Part shown: in pieces, positions 1 to 7,827 of the stretch
Layout: every line of letters begins with the position of its first letter
Numbering within the stretch: position 1 is the stretch's first letter
Assembly: GCF_019331795.1 (NCBI RefSeq)
Contig: NZ_JAHPZL010000005.1
Coordinates: forward strand, 1-56,769
Length of the DNA: 56,769 bases
Direction: 5' to 3'
Source: Austwickia sp. TVS 96-490-7B
GTDB lineage: Bacteria > Actinomycetota > Actinomycetes > Actinomycetales > Dermatophilaceae
Notes under the pieces: model-generated
The model's database searches: none
The model's input: the letters and a program-made list of their open reading frames with translations, nothing else
Told to the model about the DNA's origin: nothing
Program-made: the position numbers and the translations under genes

Positions 1-2
1 CG

Positions 3-170
3 GTCCTGGCGTTGCGGATCACTGACGTTCCTGCACAGATCGTTCTGATCTTCAAAGCGGCCTTCGGTATGGAACCGGCGATCAAGCCGGACGCCGCATC
101 TTTATTGCGATTGGTTCAAGGGTGTTGTTCACAAATGTTTCTGGACAATCCCAGGTTACCTGCTGAGTAG
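3..170 (+). pseudogene. Broken fragment of an AGCS-family sodium:amino acid symporter
   Basis: An open frame enters from the left edge and reads through positions 3-170 to a TAG. The first 26 codons contain VPAQIVLIFKAAFG, which resembles the conserved IP..L.LIFKSAFG segment of sodium:alanine/glycine symporters (AGCS family). In that family the segment is followed by a GG-rich loop and about 200 further residues. Here the similarity stops at codon GCG (78-80) and the frame runs into unrelated sequence that begins with a 19-bp motif also found at the break in the exonuclease gene near 33.8 kb. I infer a truncated symporter gene. The family call rests on a short stretch and is only moderately secure. 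Confidence 0.45.
80..98. repeat. 19-bp repeat at a gene break point, copy 1
   Basis: GATCAAGCCGGACGCCGCA occurs here and again at 33786-33804 in the same orientation. In both places recognisable coding sequence lies immediately to the left and stops exactly where the repeat starts, while the sequences to the right differ. It may be the end of a mobile element or a recombination site. No transposase is visible. Confidence 0.5.
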
Positions 171-262
171 AAACAGCTTGAATTATGTGATGCTGAAGGA
201 GGTATTGTTGTCCTGTTTTTGTGGTCGGTTTATTTTTGTCCGTTTTATGATGACGGGGAGTA
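99..262. other. Intergenic stretch with no recognisable gene
   Basis: This AT-richer stretch lies between the broken symporter fragment and the end of the PAC2 gene. Short open frames here and over the PAC2 gene have no recognisable content. No convincing terminator or RNA was seen. Confidence 0.4.
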
Positions 263-1111
263 TCAGGGTCGGTCGTCGCCGTGTCCTCGCAGATACCGTT
301 CGAACTCGCGAGCGATGGCGTCGCCCGACGCGTCAGGCGACTCTGCAGCGTCGGTCGTCTCCTCTAGCGCCCGGACATACTCTCCGATCTCCCGATCACT
401 GTCTGCGAGTTCGTCTACGCCGCGTTCCCAAGTACGAGCGCGATCAGCGAGGTCGCCTCGGGGTATGGGGCATCCGATGAGTCGCTCCACAATGCCGATC
501 ATGGCGAGGGTGGCTTTGGGACTGAAGACGCCTGCGGCGTAATGCGGCACCGAGACCCACGCCGAGACGGCTGGTAGGTCGCGGCGGGTCGCGGACTCGG
601 CGAGGACTCCGACGATGCCGGTTGGTCCTTCGTAGGTGCTGCGTTCGGCGTCGTATCGCTCTCGTATGGCGGCATTCTCGCTGGTCAACATGACCGGCAA
701 CGGCCTGGTGTGCGGTACTTCGGCGAGGAGTGCACCCATACAGACGAGTAATTCTGCGTCTGCTTCATCCGTGAGATCGAGAATTTCGGTGCAGAAGGAG
801 CGCCAGCGCATGGATGGTTCGATGCCGTCGATCAAGAGGAGGTCACGAGGTAAGTCGGGATTTTGGACTAGCAGGATCGATGTGGTCGGCCAGGTGATGT
901 CGCGTGATGATCCGCGCACTGCTACCCGGGGCCGGTTGACCTGCAGGTCGTAGTAATCCTCTGGGTCTGTAGAGGCGATGGGGCGGGCGCCCCAGGTCTC
1001 GGCTAGGTGTGAAAGTAGTCCAGACGCTGCTTGTCCGGCGTCGTTCCAGCCCTCGAAGGCGGCCACGACCACTGGTGCGCGCAGCGGGGGCAGGTCTTCA
1101 AGAGTGATCAT
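263..1111 (-). CDS. PAC2 family protein
   Basis: This 282-residue protein has the PAC2 (proteasome assembly chaperone 2-like) fold signature near the N-terminus: VVVAAFEGWNDAGQAAS at about residues 15-31. PAC2-type proteins are widespread in actinobacteria, usually beside metH and not far from the proteasome genes, as here; their biochemical role is not established. The ATG at 1111 is preceded by TAGGCT (1118-1123) on the coding strand with a 6-nt gap, which suggests a leaderless transcript and supports this start. The gene diverges from metH. No membrane segment or signal peptide is seen. Confidence 0.85.
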   Translation of the reverse strand: MITLEDLPPLRAPVVVAAFEGWNDAGQAASGLLSHLAETWGARPIASTDPEDYYDLQVNRPRVAVRGSSRDITWPTTSILLVQNPDLPRDLLLIDGIEPSMRWRSFCTEILDLTDEADAELLVCMGALLAEVPHTRPLPVMLTSENAAIRERYDAERSTYEGPTGIVGVLAESATRRDLPAVSAWVSVPHYAAGVFSPKATLAMIGIVERLIGCPIPRGDLADRARTWERGVDELADSDREIGEYVRALEETTDAAESPDASGDAIAREFERYLRGHGDDRP

Positions 1112-1117
1112 CGCTCC

Positions 1118-1123
1118 AGCCTA
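1118..1123 (-). promoter_or_regulatory. -10 box for the PAC2 gene, leaderless type
   Basis: TAGGCT on the minus strand lies 6 nt upstream of the ATG at 1111, the spacing expected when transcription starts at or next to the start codon. No clear -35 box is visible. Confidence 0.4.
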
Positions 1124-1199
1124 AGGGCACTGACGGTGACGTGGGACGGTTCGGTGGCTCGCGCCCCGGACACGCCGCTGCTGTGCCTCGATCCGTCGT

Positions 1200-1309
1200 T
1201 AGCATAGAAAGATTCCTGTGAAACCGCAGGTGGACATGGTCGTGATGGCCGTCTTCGGGCGGCGAGACTGCCGTGGACCCGCCGTTCGACCCTGTGAGGT
1301 GTGTCGACC
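1200..1309 (+). promoter_or_regulatory. metH promoter -10 and leader
   Basis: TAGCAT at 1200-1205 is a plausible -10 box, which would give a leader of roughly 90-100 nt. The leader contains small inverted repeats (for example CCTG/CAGG around 1215-1230) and ends with GAGG at 1296-1299. It lacks the conserved cobalamin riboswitch core seen at three other places in the window, so no riboswitch is called. Confidence 0.3.
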
Positions 1310-4300
1310 GTGAGCAGCCGCTCCTCTTCTTTCCGTGCGTTGTTGGGCCATCAGGTCATCGTCCTTGACGGTGGGATGGGCACCATGCTGCAGGCACAGG
1401 ACCCTTCACTTGTCGATTTCCAGGACTATGAGGGTTGCAACGAGATCCTCAACGTGACCCGGCCTGACATGGTCCGGTCCGTGCATGATGCCTACTTTGC
1501 TGTGGGGTGTGACGCGGTCGAGACCAACACGTTTGGAGCGAACCTGGCAAACCTGGGGGAGTACGGCATCCCCGATCGCATCTTTGACCTTGCCCACGCT
1601 GGGGCGATAGTCGCCCGAGAAGCTGCCGACGCCTGGTCCACCGAGTCGCATCCGCGGTTTGTGGTCGGATCGATCGGGCCGGGCACCAAGCTGCCCAGTC
1701 TGGGGCATGCCCGTTACGCCGATCTGCGTGACGCGTATCAGCGGTGCGCTGACGGACTCATCACCGGTGGCGCTGACGCGCTGCTCGTCGAGACCTGCCA
1801 GGACTTGTTGCAGGCCAAAGCCGCGATTGTCGGTGCGCGACGGGCCCGCGAACATTACGGCGTCGACGTACCCATCATGGTGCAGGTCACTGTCGAGACC
1901 ACTGGCACCATGCTGATGGGCAGCGAAATCGGTGCCGCCTTGACAGCTCTGGTCCCGCTGGGAATTGACGCGATCGGCCTGAACTGTGCCACTGGCCCTG
2001 CTGAGATGAGTGAGCATCTGCGTCACCTTGCCGCGAACTCACCGGTCCCGATCAGTGTGTTGCCGAACGCTGGCCTTCCGGAGCTCACCAAGGACGGCGC
2101 CTATTACCCGTTGACCCCAGCCGAATTGGCTTCTGCTCACGACCGGTTCGTCCAGGAGTACGGCGTCGCTGTCGTGGGGGGCTGCTGTGGCACCACCCCG
2201 GACCATCTGCGAGCCGTGGTCGACCAGGTCCGCGGTCGCCCCGTCCCTCCTCGAGCGGCCGTGGATGAACCGAGCGTCGCCAGCCTTTACACTGCCGTCC
2301 CGTTACGTCAGGACACGACGTACTTGTCGATCGGGGAACGTACTAACGCCAACGGTTCCAAGGCATTTCGTGAGGCACTGCTCGACGGCAGGCTCGATGA
2401 CTGCCTCGACATCGCCCGCGACCAGACTCGTGACGGCGCCCACCTTCTTGACGTGTGCGTCGACTACGTCGGCCGGGACGGCACCGCCGACATGAGCGAA
2501 CTGGCTTATCGACTGGCCACCACATCGACTCTGCCGCTGGTCCTGGACTCCACCGAACCCGCTGTGATCCGCGCTGGCCTCGAACGTCTGGGGGGCCGCG
2601 CCGTCATCAACTCAGTGAACTTCGAGGATGGCGACGGCCCGGACAGCCGGTTCACCCGGATGATGCAACTCGTCGAGGAACATGGCGCTGCCGTGGTTGC
2701 CCTCACCATCGACGAAACCGGCCAAGCCCGCACCGCGGACCACAAGGTTGCCGTCGCCACCCGACTCGTTGACACTCTCACTGGCAAGTGGGGCCTAAGC
2801 GTCGGTGACATTATCGTCGACTGTCTCACCTTCCCCATCGCCACCGGCCAGGAAGAAACCCGCCGCGACGCCATCGAGACAATGGACGCCATTAAGCAGA
2901 TCACCAGTCAATATCCTGGGATCGGCACCACCCTGGGCGTATCCAATGTCAGTTTTGGCCTCAAACCTCCTGCTCGCGTCGTCCTCAACTCGGTCTTCCT
3001 CGACGAATGCGTCCAGGCCGGGCTGACCTCTGCGATCGTGAATTCGGCAAAAATCCTTCCGGTCGCCCGGATTCCTGAGGAACAACGCCGCGTCGCGCTC
3101 GACCTGATCCACGACCGACGTGAGTACGACGCCGACGGCGTCCTCACCTACGACCCGCTCGCCCGGATGCTTGAGCTTTTCGAAGGCGTCGACTCCACCA
3201 CCATCAAACAGACCAGAGCCGCAGCCCTAGCTGCCTTACCACTCGATGAACGCCTCGCACGCCGTATCGTCGATGGCGAACGCCAAGGACTCGAAGCTGA
3301 TCTCGACCAGGCCCTCGCTGAAGGGCAAGATCCGCTGGACATCATCAATGACCATCTTCTCGCCGGCATGAAAACTGTCGGCGAACTCTTCGGCAGCGGC
3401 CAAATGCAGCTCCCCTTCGTCCTCCAATCCGCCGAAACGATGAAGACCGCGGTCGCCCACCTCGAACCCGCTATCCACGCCGCCATCCCCGACGGCCAGA
3501 CCCGACGTGCTAAAGCCAAAATCCTCCTGGCCACCGTCAAAGGAGACGTTCACGACATCGGCAAAAACCTCGTCGAGATCATCCTCTCCAACAACGGTTA
3601 CGACGTCGTCAACCTCGGCATTAAACAACCCATCAATGACATCATCGCCGCCGCAGAACACCACGACGTCGATGCCATTGGCATGTCCGGACTTCTCGTG
3701 AAGTCGACCGTCATCATGAAAGACAACCTCGAAGAACTCAACACCCGCGGCCTCGCCACCCGCTGGCCAGTCCTCCTTGGCGGCGCCGCCCTCACCCGCG
3801 CGTACGTCGAAGGAGACCTCGCCGACATATACGCCGGAGAAGTGCGCTACGCCCGTGACGCCTTCGAAGGCTTGCGACTCATGGACGCCATCGCTGCCGC
3901 CCGCACCGGCCAAGCCTCTTCCCTCGCCGACGCCCTCCCAGCACGCCGCCCCCGCCGTACGACGGCCACCATCGCGCACACCACCAACACTGACTCCACC
4001 GACACCACCCGATCCGCCATCGCCCGAGACATCGACGTACCCACCCCACCTTTCTGGGGCACCCGCGTCAGCAAAGGCATCGCCCTCGCCGACTACGCCA
4101 CCTACCTCGACGAACGCGCCACCTTCCTCGGTCAGTGGGGACTCAAACCTGGGCGAGGAGGAGGTGACGGCCACGCTTCTGCCAGTTACGACGAACTCGT
4201 CGCCACTGAAGGTCAACCCCGACTGCGCATGTGGTTTGACCGAATCGCCGCCGAAAAAATCATGGAACCCGCAGTGGTCCACGGATACTTTCCTTGTTAC

Positions 4301-4864
4301 AGCGACGGCAACGATCTCGTCGTCCTCGACCCCACAGACACCGGACAATCCGCGACCCCCATCGCCCGATTCACCTTCCCGCGCCAACGACGAGACCGCC
4401 GCTGGTGCCTCGCGGATTTCTTCCGAGACCGGGAACAGATCGACATCCACGGCCCCGACGTCCTCGCTCTGCAACTCGTCACCATGGGGCCTCGTGTCTC
4501 CACGGTCACCACCGACCTCTACTCGCGTAACGCCTACCGGGACTACCTCGAACTCCACGGCCTATCAGTCCAACTCACCGAAGCGCTCGCTGAGATGTGG
4601 CATGCCAGGATCCGCACCGAACTCCGTCTCGAAACCCCAGGGCAGGTCACTCCCAGCGACGCCATCGCCGTGCGATTCCGCGGCTGCCGTTACAGCTTCG
4701 GCTACCCGGCCTGCCCGAACCTCGACGACCGTGCCACTCTGGTGCAGTTACTCGATCCCACGCGGATCGGCGTCACCCTGTCCGAAGAACTCCAACTGCA
4801 CCCCGAACAGTCCACGGACGCACTCATCGTCCACCACCCGGAAGCGACGTACTTCAAGGTATGA
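1310..4864 (+). CDS. metH: Cobalamin-dependent methionine synthase MetH
   Basis: This protein of about 1184 residues transfers a methyl group from 5-methyltetrahydrofolate through cobalamin to homocysteine. All four modules are present. They are an N-terminal homocysteine methyltransferase barrel with zinc cysteines in GLNCATGP (about 225) and GGCCGTTPDH (about 293); a pterin-binding barrel starting near SIGERTNANG (about 342); a cobalamin domain with the histidine-on motif GDVHDIGKN (about 747); and an AdoMet reactivation domain ending near YPACPNL (about 1133). The length is normal for full MetH. GTG at 1310 is preferred because GAGG at 1296-1299 is 10 nt away; GTG at 1301 is in frame but too close to it. 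The stop overlaps the ATG of the next gene (ATGA). Confidence 0.97.
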   Translation: MSSRSSSFRALLGHQVIVLDGGMGTMLQAQDPSLVDFQDYEGCNEILNVTRPDMVRSVHDAYFAVGCDAVETNTFGANLANLGEYGIPDRIFDLAHAGAIVAREAADAWSTESHPRFVVGSIGPGTKLPSLGHARYADLRDAYQRCADGLITGGADALLVETCQDLLQAKAAIVGARRAREHYGVDVPIMVQVTVETTGTMLMGSEIGAALTALVPLGIDAIGLNCATGPAEMSEHLRHLAANSPVPISVLPNAGLPELTKDGAYYPLTPAELASAHDRFVQEYGVAVVGGCCGTTPDHLRAVVDQVRGRPVPPRAAVDEPSVASLYTAVPLRQDTTYLSIGERTNANGSKAFREALLDGRLDDCLDIARDQTRDGAHLLDVCVDYVGRDGTADMSELAYRLATTSTLPLVLDSTEPAVIRAGLERLGGRAVINSVNFEDGDGPDSRFTRMMQLVEEHGAAVVALTIDETGQARTADHKVAVATRLVDTLTGKWGLSVGDIIVDCLTFPIATGQEETRRDAIETMDAIKQITSQYPGIGTTLGVSNVSFGLKPPARVVLNSVFLDECVQAGLTSAIVNSAKILPVARIPEEQRRVALDLIHDRREYDADGVLTYDPLARMLELFEGVDSTTIKQTRAAALAALPLDERLARRIVDGERQGLEADLDQALAEGQDPLDIINDHLLAGMKTVGELFGSGQMQLPFVLQSAETMKTAVAHLEPAIHAAIPDGQTRRAKAKILLATVKGDVHDIGKNLVEIILSNNGYDVVNLGIKQPINDIIAAAEHHDVDAIGMSGLLVKSTVIMKDNLEELNTRGLATRWPVLLGGAALTRAYVEGDLADIYAGEVRYARDAFEGLRLMDAIAAARTGQASSLADALPARRPRRTTATIAHTTNTDSTDTTRSAIARDIDVPTPPFWGTRVSKGIALADYATYLDERATFLGQWGLKPGRGGGDGHASASYDELVATEGQPRLRMWFDRIAAEKIMEPAVVHGYFPCYSDGNDLVVLDPTDTGQSATPIARFTFPRQRRDRRWCLADFFRDREQIDIHGPDVLALQLVTMGPRVSTVTTDLYSRNAYRDYLELHGLSVQLTEALAEMWHARIRTELRLETPGQVTPSDAIAVRFRGCRYSFGYPACPNLDDRATLVQLLDPTRIGVTLSEELQLHPEQSTDALIVHHPEATYFKV

Positions 4865-5568
4865 ACCACATCGAACCATTCACCGCTACCGCACCCCTCC
4901 CCACAGCGGTGCTCTGGGACCTCGACGGCACCCTGATGGACACCGAACCGCTGTGGTTCGCCCAGGAATGTCAACTCGTCGAAGAATACGGCGGCACCTG
5001 GACCCATGACGACGCACTCGCGTTGGTCGGCAACCAGCTGTTGGTGTCAGCGAGATACATCCGGGGGCACTCACCGGTGACCCTCGAAGAGGAACACATT
5101 GTCCAACGGATGCAGAAAGGTGTCGTCGATGCCTTACGGGAACATGTGCCATGGCGGCCAGGCGCGGTGGAACTCCTCACTGAATTATCTGCTGCCGGAG
5201 TGCCTCAAGCCTTAGTCACCATGTCGTGGAAACCAGTTCTAGAGATCGTGCTCACGGCACTTCCAGGCGATATATTCAGCGCGATGGTCACAGGCGATAG
5301 CGTGATCCATGGCAAGCCTCATCCGGAGCCTTACTTGACCGGTTTGTCTTTGCTGGGAATTGACCACGCCGACGCTGGGTCGTGTGTGGCTGTGGAAGAC
5401 TCCGAATCCGGATCAGCCTCCGCAGTCGCTGCAGGCATCCCCACCCTGGTGACTCCCTGCGTCAAAGACGTCCCTGCAGGCCCTGGCCTGGTCCTGCTCT
5501 CAGATTTATCCGAGGTACGGGCAGCTGACCTGCACCGACTCGCCCTGCAAGCAGGTACGACCAGCTGA
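4861..5568 (+). CDS. HAD-superfamily phosphatase, beta-phosphoglucomutase-like
   Basis: This 235-residue cytosolic hydrolase has HAD motif I DLDGT at residues 20-24 (nucleophile Asp20), a helical cap, and a C-terminal motif IV region VAVEDSESG typical of the phosphoglycolate phosphatase/beta-phosphoglucomutase subgroup. The ATG overlaps the metH stop by 4 bp, so translation is probably coupled. The same open frame extends upstream inside metH, but ATG 4861 starts exactly at the family N-terminus. The substrate cannot be read from sequence. Confidence 0.88.
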   Translation: MNHIEPFTATAPLPTAVLWDLDGTLMDTEPLWFAQECQLVEEYGGTWTHDDALALVGNQLLVSARYIRGHSPVTLEEEHIVQRMQKGVVDALREHVPWRPGAVELLTELSAAGVPQALVTMSWKPVLEIVLTALPGDIFSAMVTGDSVIHGKPHPEPYLTGLSLLGIDHADAGSCVAVEDSESGSASAVAAGIPTLVTPCVKDVPAGPGLVLLSDLSEVRAADLHRLALQAGTTS

Positions 5569-5900
5569 CATAGCACCAGCTGACATTCCAGCAGCGGCAT
5601 CATCACCAAAAAACAGCATAATGTTCACATCATTCCCCATGATGCGAGCCAACGCTGAGTCACTCCTCCATCATTCCTGAATTTTTGGGGTGAAATTACT
5701 AAAGCGGGGGTGCGCAACTGGGCATTTCGCCATTTCGGGACTAAAGGCATATCTGTCGGGTCGGACTATTCACCCGAACGGCGCAGAATCAGGTGTTACG
5801 GTGCAGCCCTCGAGGCAACGGCGTCTTTAGCGGCCCACCATGGGTGCGATATGGCTACGCCCTGCCCCGGGGTCGTCATGTCATCTACTAAGGACACCCA
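5569..5900. other. Intergenic stretch at the edge of an AT-richer island
   Basis: These 332 bases lie between the HAD phosphatase and a secreted protein. Base composition becomes AT-richer here. A small hairpin (TCGGGT/ACCCGA near 5756-5777) and A/T runs are visible. An SD-like AAGGAC lies about 8 nt before the ATG at 5901. No gene or RNA family could be supported. A cyclic-di-AMP riboswitch was considered because such elements control secreted cell-wall hydrolases, but the conserved blocks were not found. Confidence 0.35.
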
Positions 5901-6641
5901 ATGCGATTCAAGCAGACATCGTTCCTTGCAGTCACGATTGCTGTGTCATGTGTTTTTCCGGTCACTGCGCACGCTGTTCCAGCTACCACAATCCCTGAAG
6001 AACCTACGCCCCCAGCATGGGCGATGGAAATGACACCAGAAAAAGCCGAAACTTTCGAGCCGACTGCGGCACAAACCGCAGAAATGCAAGAGTATGACCG
6101 AAAGCTCGTGGCGCATGTCATGGCTACTATCGAGGAAGATTTCAAAAAAAGAGACCAAGGTCCTCAGCCTAGCGCCAACGAAAAACCCACAGTAGGGCAA
6201 TTTTTTGTCAGCCTTCAGATCAACTCTGGGTCCTCGGCTATTGGAGTAGGGCATGCGGCGATCATCTCAACTAACCCAAGTCAGACAATGGAAGCATACC
6301 CGAAAAAATATAGTCCCATCGGAAAAGAAGGCGTGCAGAAGCTATCAACGGCAGAATGGAAAAAACGAAAAAAATCGATGCGGGCAAGGCCAAATGACGG
6401 CGCTACACCTTCGAACTACTTTAAAGCAGGGAAATACGCAGAAAGCAAAGAAGGGAAACCGTATAACTGGAAATTCCATAGCAAGTGGCGGAATGATGCT
6501 TTTTATTGCAGCCAGTTGGTTTGGCGATCTTGGAAAGAGCAAAAAGTAGAACTACTTGGTGCCGTGCAATCAAAGATGGGGGCTGTGTCTCCTGCCATGT
6601 TGCTTAATGGCAATAAAGCCAAGATTCTTCAGCGTTACTAA
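5901..6641 (+). CDS. Secreted YiiX/permuted NlpC-P60-like cysteine hydrolase
   Basis: This 246-residue protein has a Sec signal peptide with probable cleavage after THA (residue 25). Two motifs match permuted papain-fold enzymes of the YiiX/NlpC-P60 clan: GVGHAAII with His118, and FYCSQLVW with Cys203, the likely catalytic pair in the permuted order His then Cys. This clan contains amidases, peptidases and acyl-hydrolases acting on cell-wall or lipid substrates; the substrate is unknown here. The segment between signal and domain is Pro/Glu/Lys-rich. The gene is AT-richer than its flanks and is followed 14 bp later by a lipoprotein gene, probably in one operon. Confidence 0.62.
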   Translation: MRFKQTSFLAVTIAVSCVFPVTAHAVPATTIPEEPTPPAWAMEMTPEKAETFEPTAAQTAEMQEYDRKLVAHVMATIEEDFKKRDQGPQPSANEKPTVGQFFVSLQINSGSSAIGVGHAAIISTNPSQTMEAYPKKYSPIGKEGVQKLSTAEWKKRKKSMRARPNDGATPSNYFKAGKYAESKEGKPYNWKFHSKWRNDAFYCSQLVWRSWKEQKVELLGAVQSKMGAVSPAMLLNGNKAKILQRY

Positions 6642-6655
6642 GCAGGGAACCTGAC

Positions 6656-7768
6656 ATGAGAAGAGGTGTGCGTTCCCTCATTCGGGGCTCTTTGGTGGTG
6701 CCCATAATCATATGTTTTCTGCCGGGCTGCTCTCGTCAAGAACACACAATCGGCGCAGAAGTTTCCCTTCCACGGCAGGGAGCGTACACCCTACTTATGG
6801 CTGATGGTTTTGAAGAGGATGGGACAGTTTTTGATATTTCAGAAAAGGGAGATGTGCTGTCTTACCGTTCTGTTCAGTTACAGGGACTTGGTATCAAGTC
6901 ATTATCTGCTGGTAGATTTGATCTGACGGGAGATCGTGCTGAGGGACAGTGGACGGTCACTCGTGACGGCAGGTTAAGCGGAGTTCGCACTGAAGGAAAT
7001 GCCAGCGCACTTCTTCGGAGTGGCGATGGCCTGATTTATCGGGCTCAGAATAGGGGCTTCGGTAAAAATGGATATATTTCACGGCTCCAACGAGTAAATG
7101 ATCAAGCAAAGCCGATAGCTGAGGTTGATCTTAAGTCTCACATCACGGGGATGACCGAGTTTGGTGATCGCATCATTGCGTCAGGTGATAGCGATCATTA
7201 TCAGGGTCAGCTTTTTGTGATAGATCGGCCAACGATGCGCATCGTATCACAATGGACTTATCCCCAGATGATGACAATGCAGAGGTGCTATCCGGACCCT
7301 AATCCCAACTTCGCATTATGTATTGAGCATCATGTCGAGGATAATGAAAAAGAGACCGGGAATAGGCACTTATCGAGAATTGATCTCACCACGGGTCAGC
7401 GGGATGAGTTGGGAGTCTCTGAGCATAAAATCGTTGAAGTTTTTCATGATGGCGGGAAGCGCAGGGTCGTCACTATTGAGGGCATCGGCGACATTCGTGA
7501 CAGGAAATGGGAACCAGAGTTAAAAATAGGTAACCCTGACTTCCGGGTAGAATACATCATCCGAAATGGCGAAATTGCTGATATACATATAGGGCCCCCA
7601 ATCAATGTGATGATTGGTGACAAGGCTGACCGAGGCGCGATCGTGCGGGTTAATCTGAGGACGATGAAAGAGATCCGCAGGACGCCTTTGCATCTTCCTG
7701 AGCGGCCTTGGTCGGGTGTTGTTGTGCTACCTCGCGAGTTTTTTGAAGGACATCATGTTATTGGATAA
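6656..7768 (+). CDS. Putative lipoprotein of unknown function
   Basis: This 370-residue protein has a lipoprotein signal: a basic N-terminus, a hydrophobic stretch and lipobox LPGC with Cys25 as the probable lipidated residue. The rest alternates short hydrophobic strands and polar turns, compatible with a beta-rich fold such as a propeller (for example the stretch around FGDRIIASGDSDHYQGQLFV). I do not recognise a family. It follows the secreted cysteine hydrolase by 14 bp with AGGGAA as ribosome binding site, so the two exported proteins are probably co-expressed. Base composition is AT-rich relative to the conserved blocks on either side. Confidence 0.6.
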   Translation: MRRGVRSLIRGSLVVPIIICFLPGCSRQEHTIGAEVSLPRQGAYTLLMADGFEEDGTVFDISEKGDVLSYRSVQLQGLGIKSLSAGRFDLTGDRAEGQWTVTRDGRLSGVRTEGNASALLRSGDGLIYRAQNRGFGKNGYISRLQRVNDQAKPIAEVDLKSHITGMTEFGDRIIASGDSDHYQGQLFVIDRPTMRIVSQWTYPQMMTMQRCYPDPNPNFALCIEHHVEDNEKETGNRHLSRIDLTTGQRDELGVSEHKIVEVFHDGGKRRVVTIEGIGDIRDRKWEPELKIGNPDFRVEYIIRNGEIADIHIGPPINVMIGDKADRGAIVRVNLRTMKEIRRTPLHLPERPWSGVVVLPREFFEGHHVIG

Positions 7769-7801
7769 CTCCTTGGCCAGCTTTGAAGATGTGTCGAGGG
7801 T

Positions 7802-7827
7802 CTCTGAGGAGGTAGCTCTCCTCAGAG
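7802..7827. terminator. Bidirectional terminator hairpin between convergent genes
   Basis: CTCTGAGGAG at 7802-7811 pairs perfectly with CTCCTCAGAG at 7818-7827 around a 6-nt loop. It lies between the lipoprotein gene (+) and the exonuclease gene (-) and overlaps the exonuclease stop codon at 7822-7824. There is no long T run. Confidence 0.55.

Noticed and set aside
1112-1300. Possible cobalamin riboswitch before metH
   Set aside because: Some resemblance (CCTGTGAAACC and GACTGCC) but the essential CCCGC.AC.GTGA block is missing.
3236-4558. 440-codon minus-strand open frame inside metH
   Set aside because: It is a shadow of the C-rich metH coding strand; its translation is low-complexity (Gly/Val/Glu/Asp) and matches no family, while metH is intact.
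3777-5009. 410-codon plus-strand open frame over the metH end
   Set aside because: Pro/Ser/Thr-rich shadow in another frame of metH, without a recognisable domain.
5569-5900. Possible cyclic-di-AMP riboswitch before the secreted hydrolase
   Set aside because: Only isolated CCCGAAC-like and GGGGG-like words are present; the ordered conserved blocks are absent.
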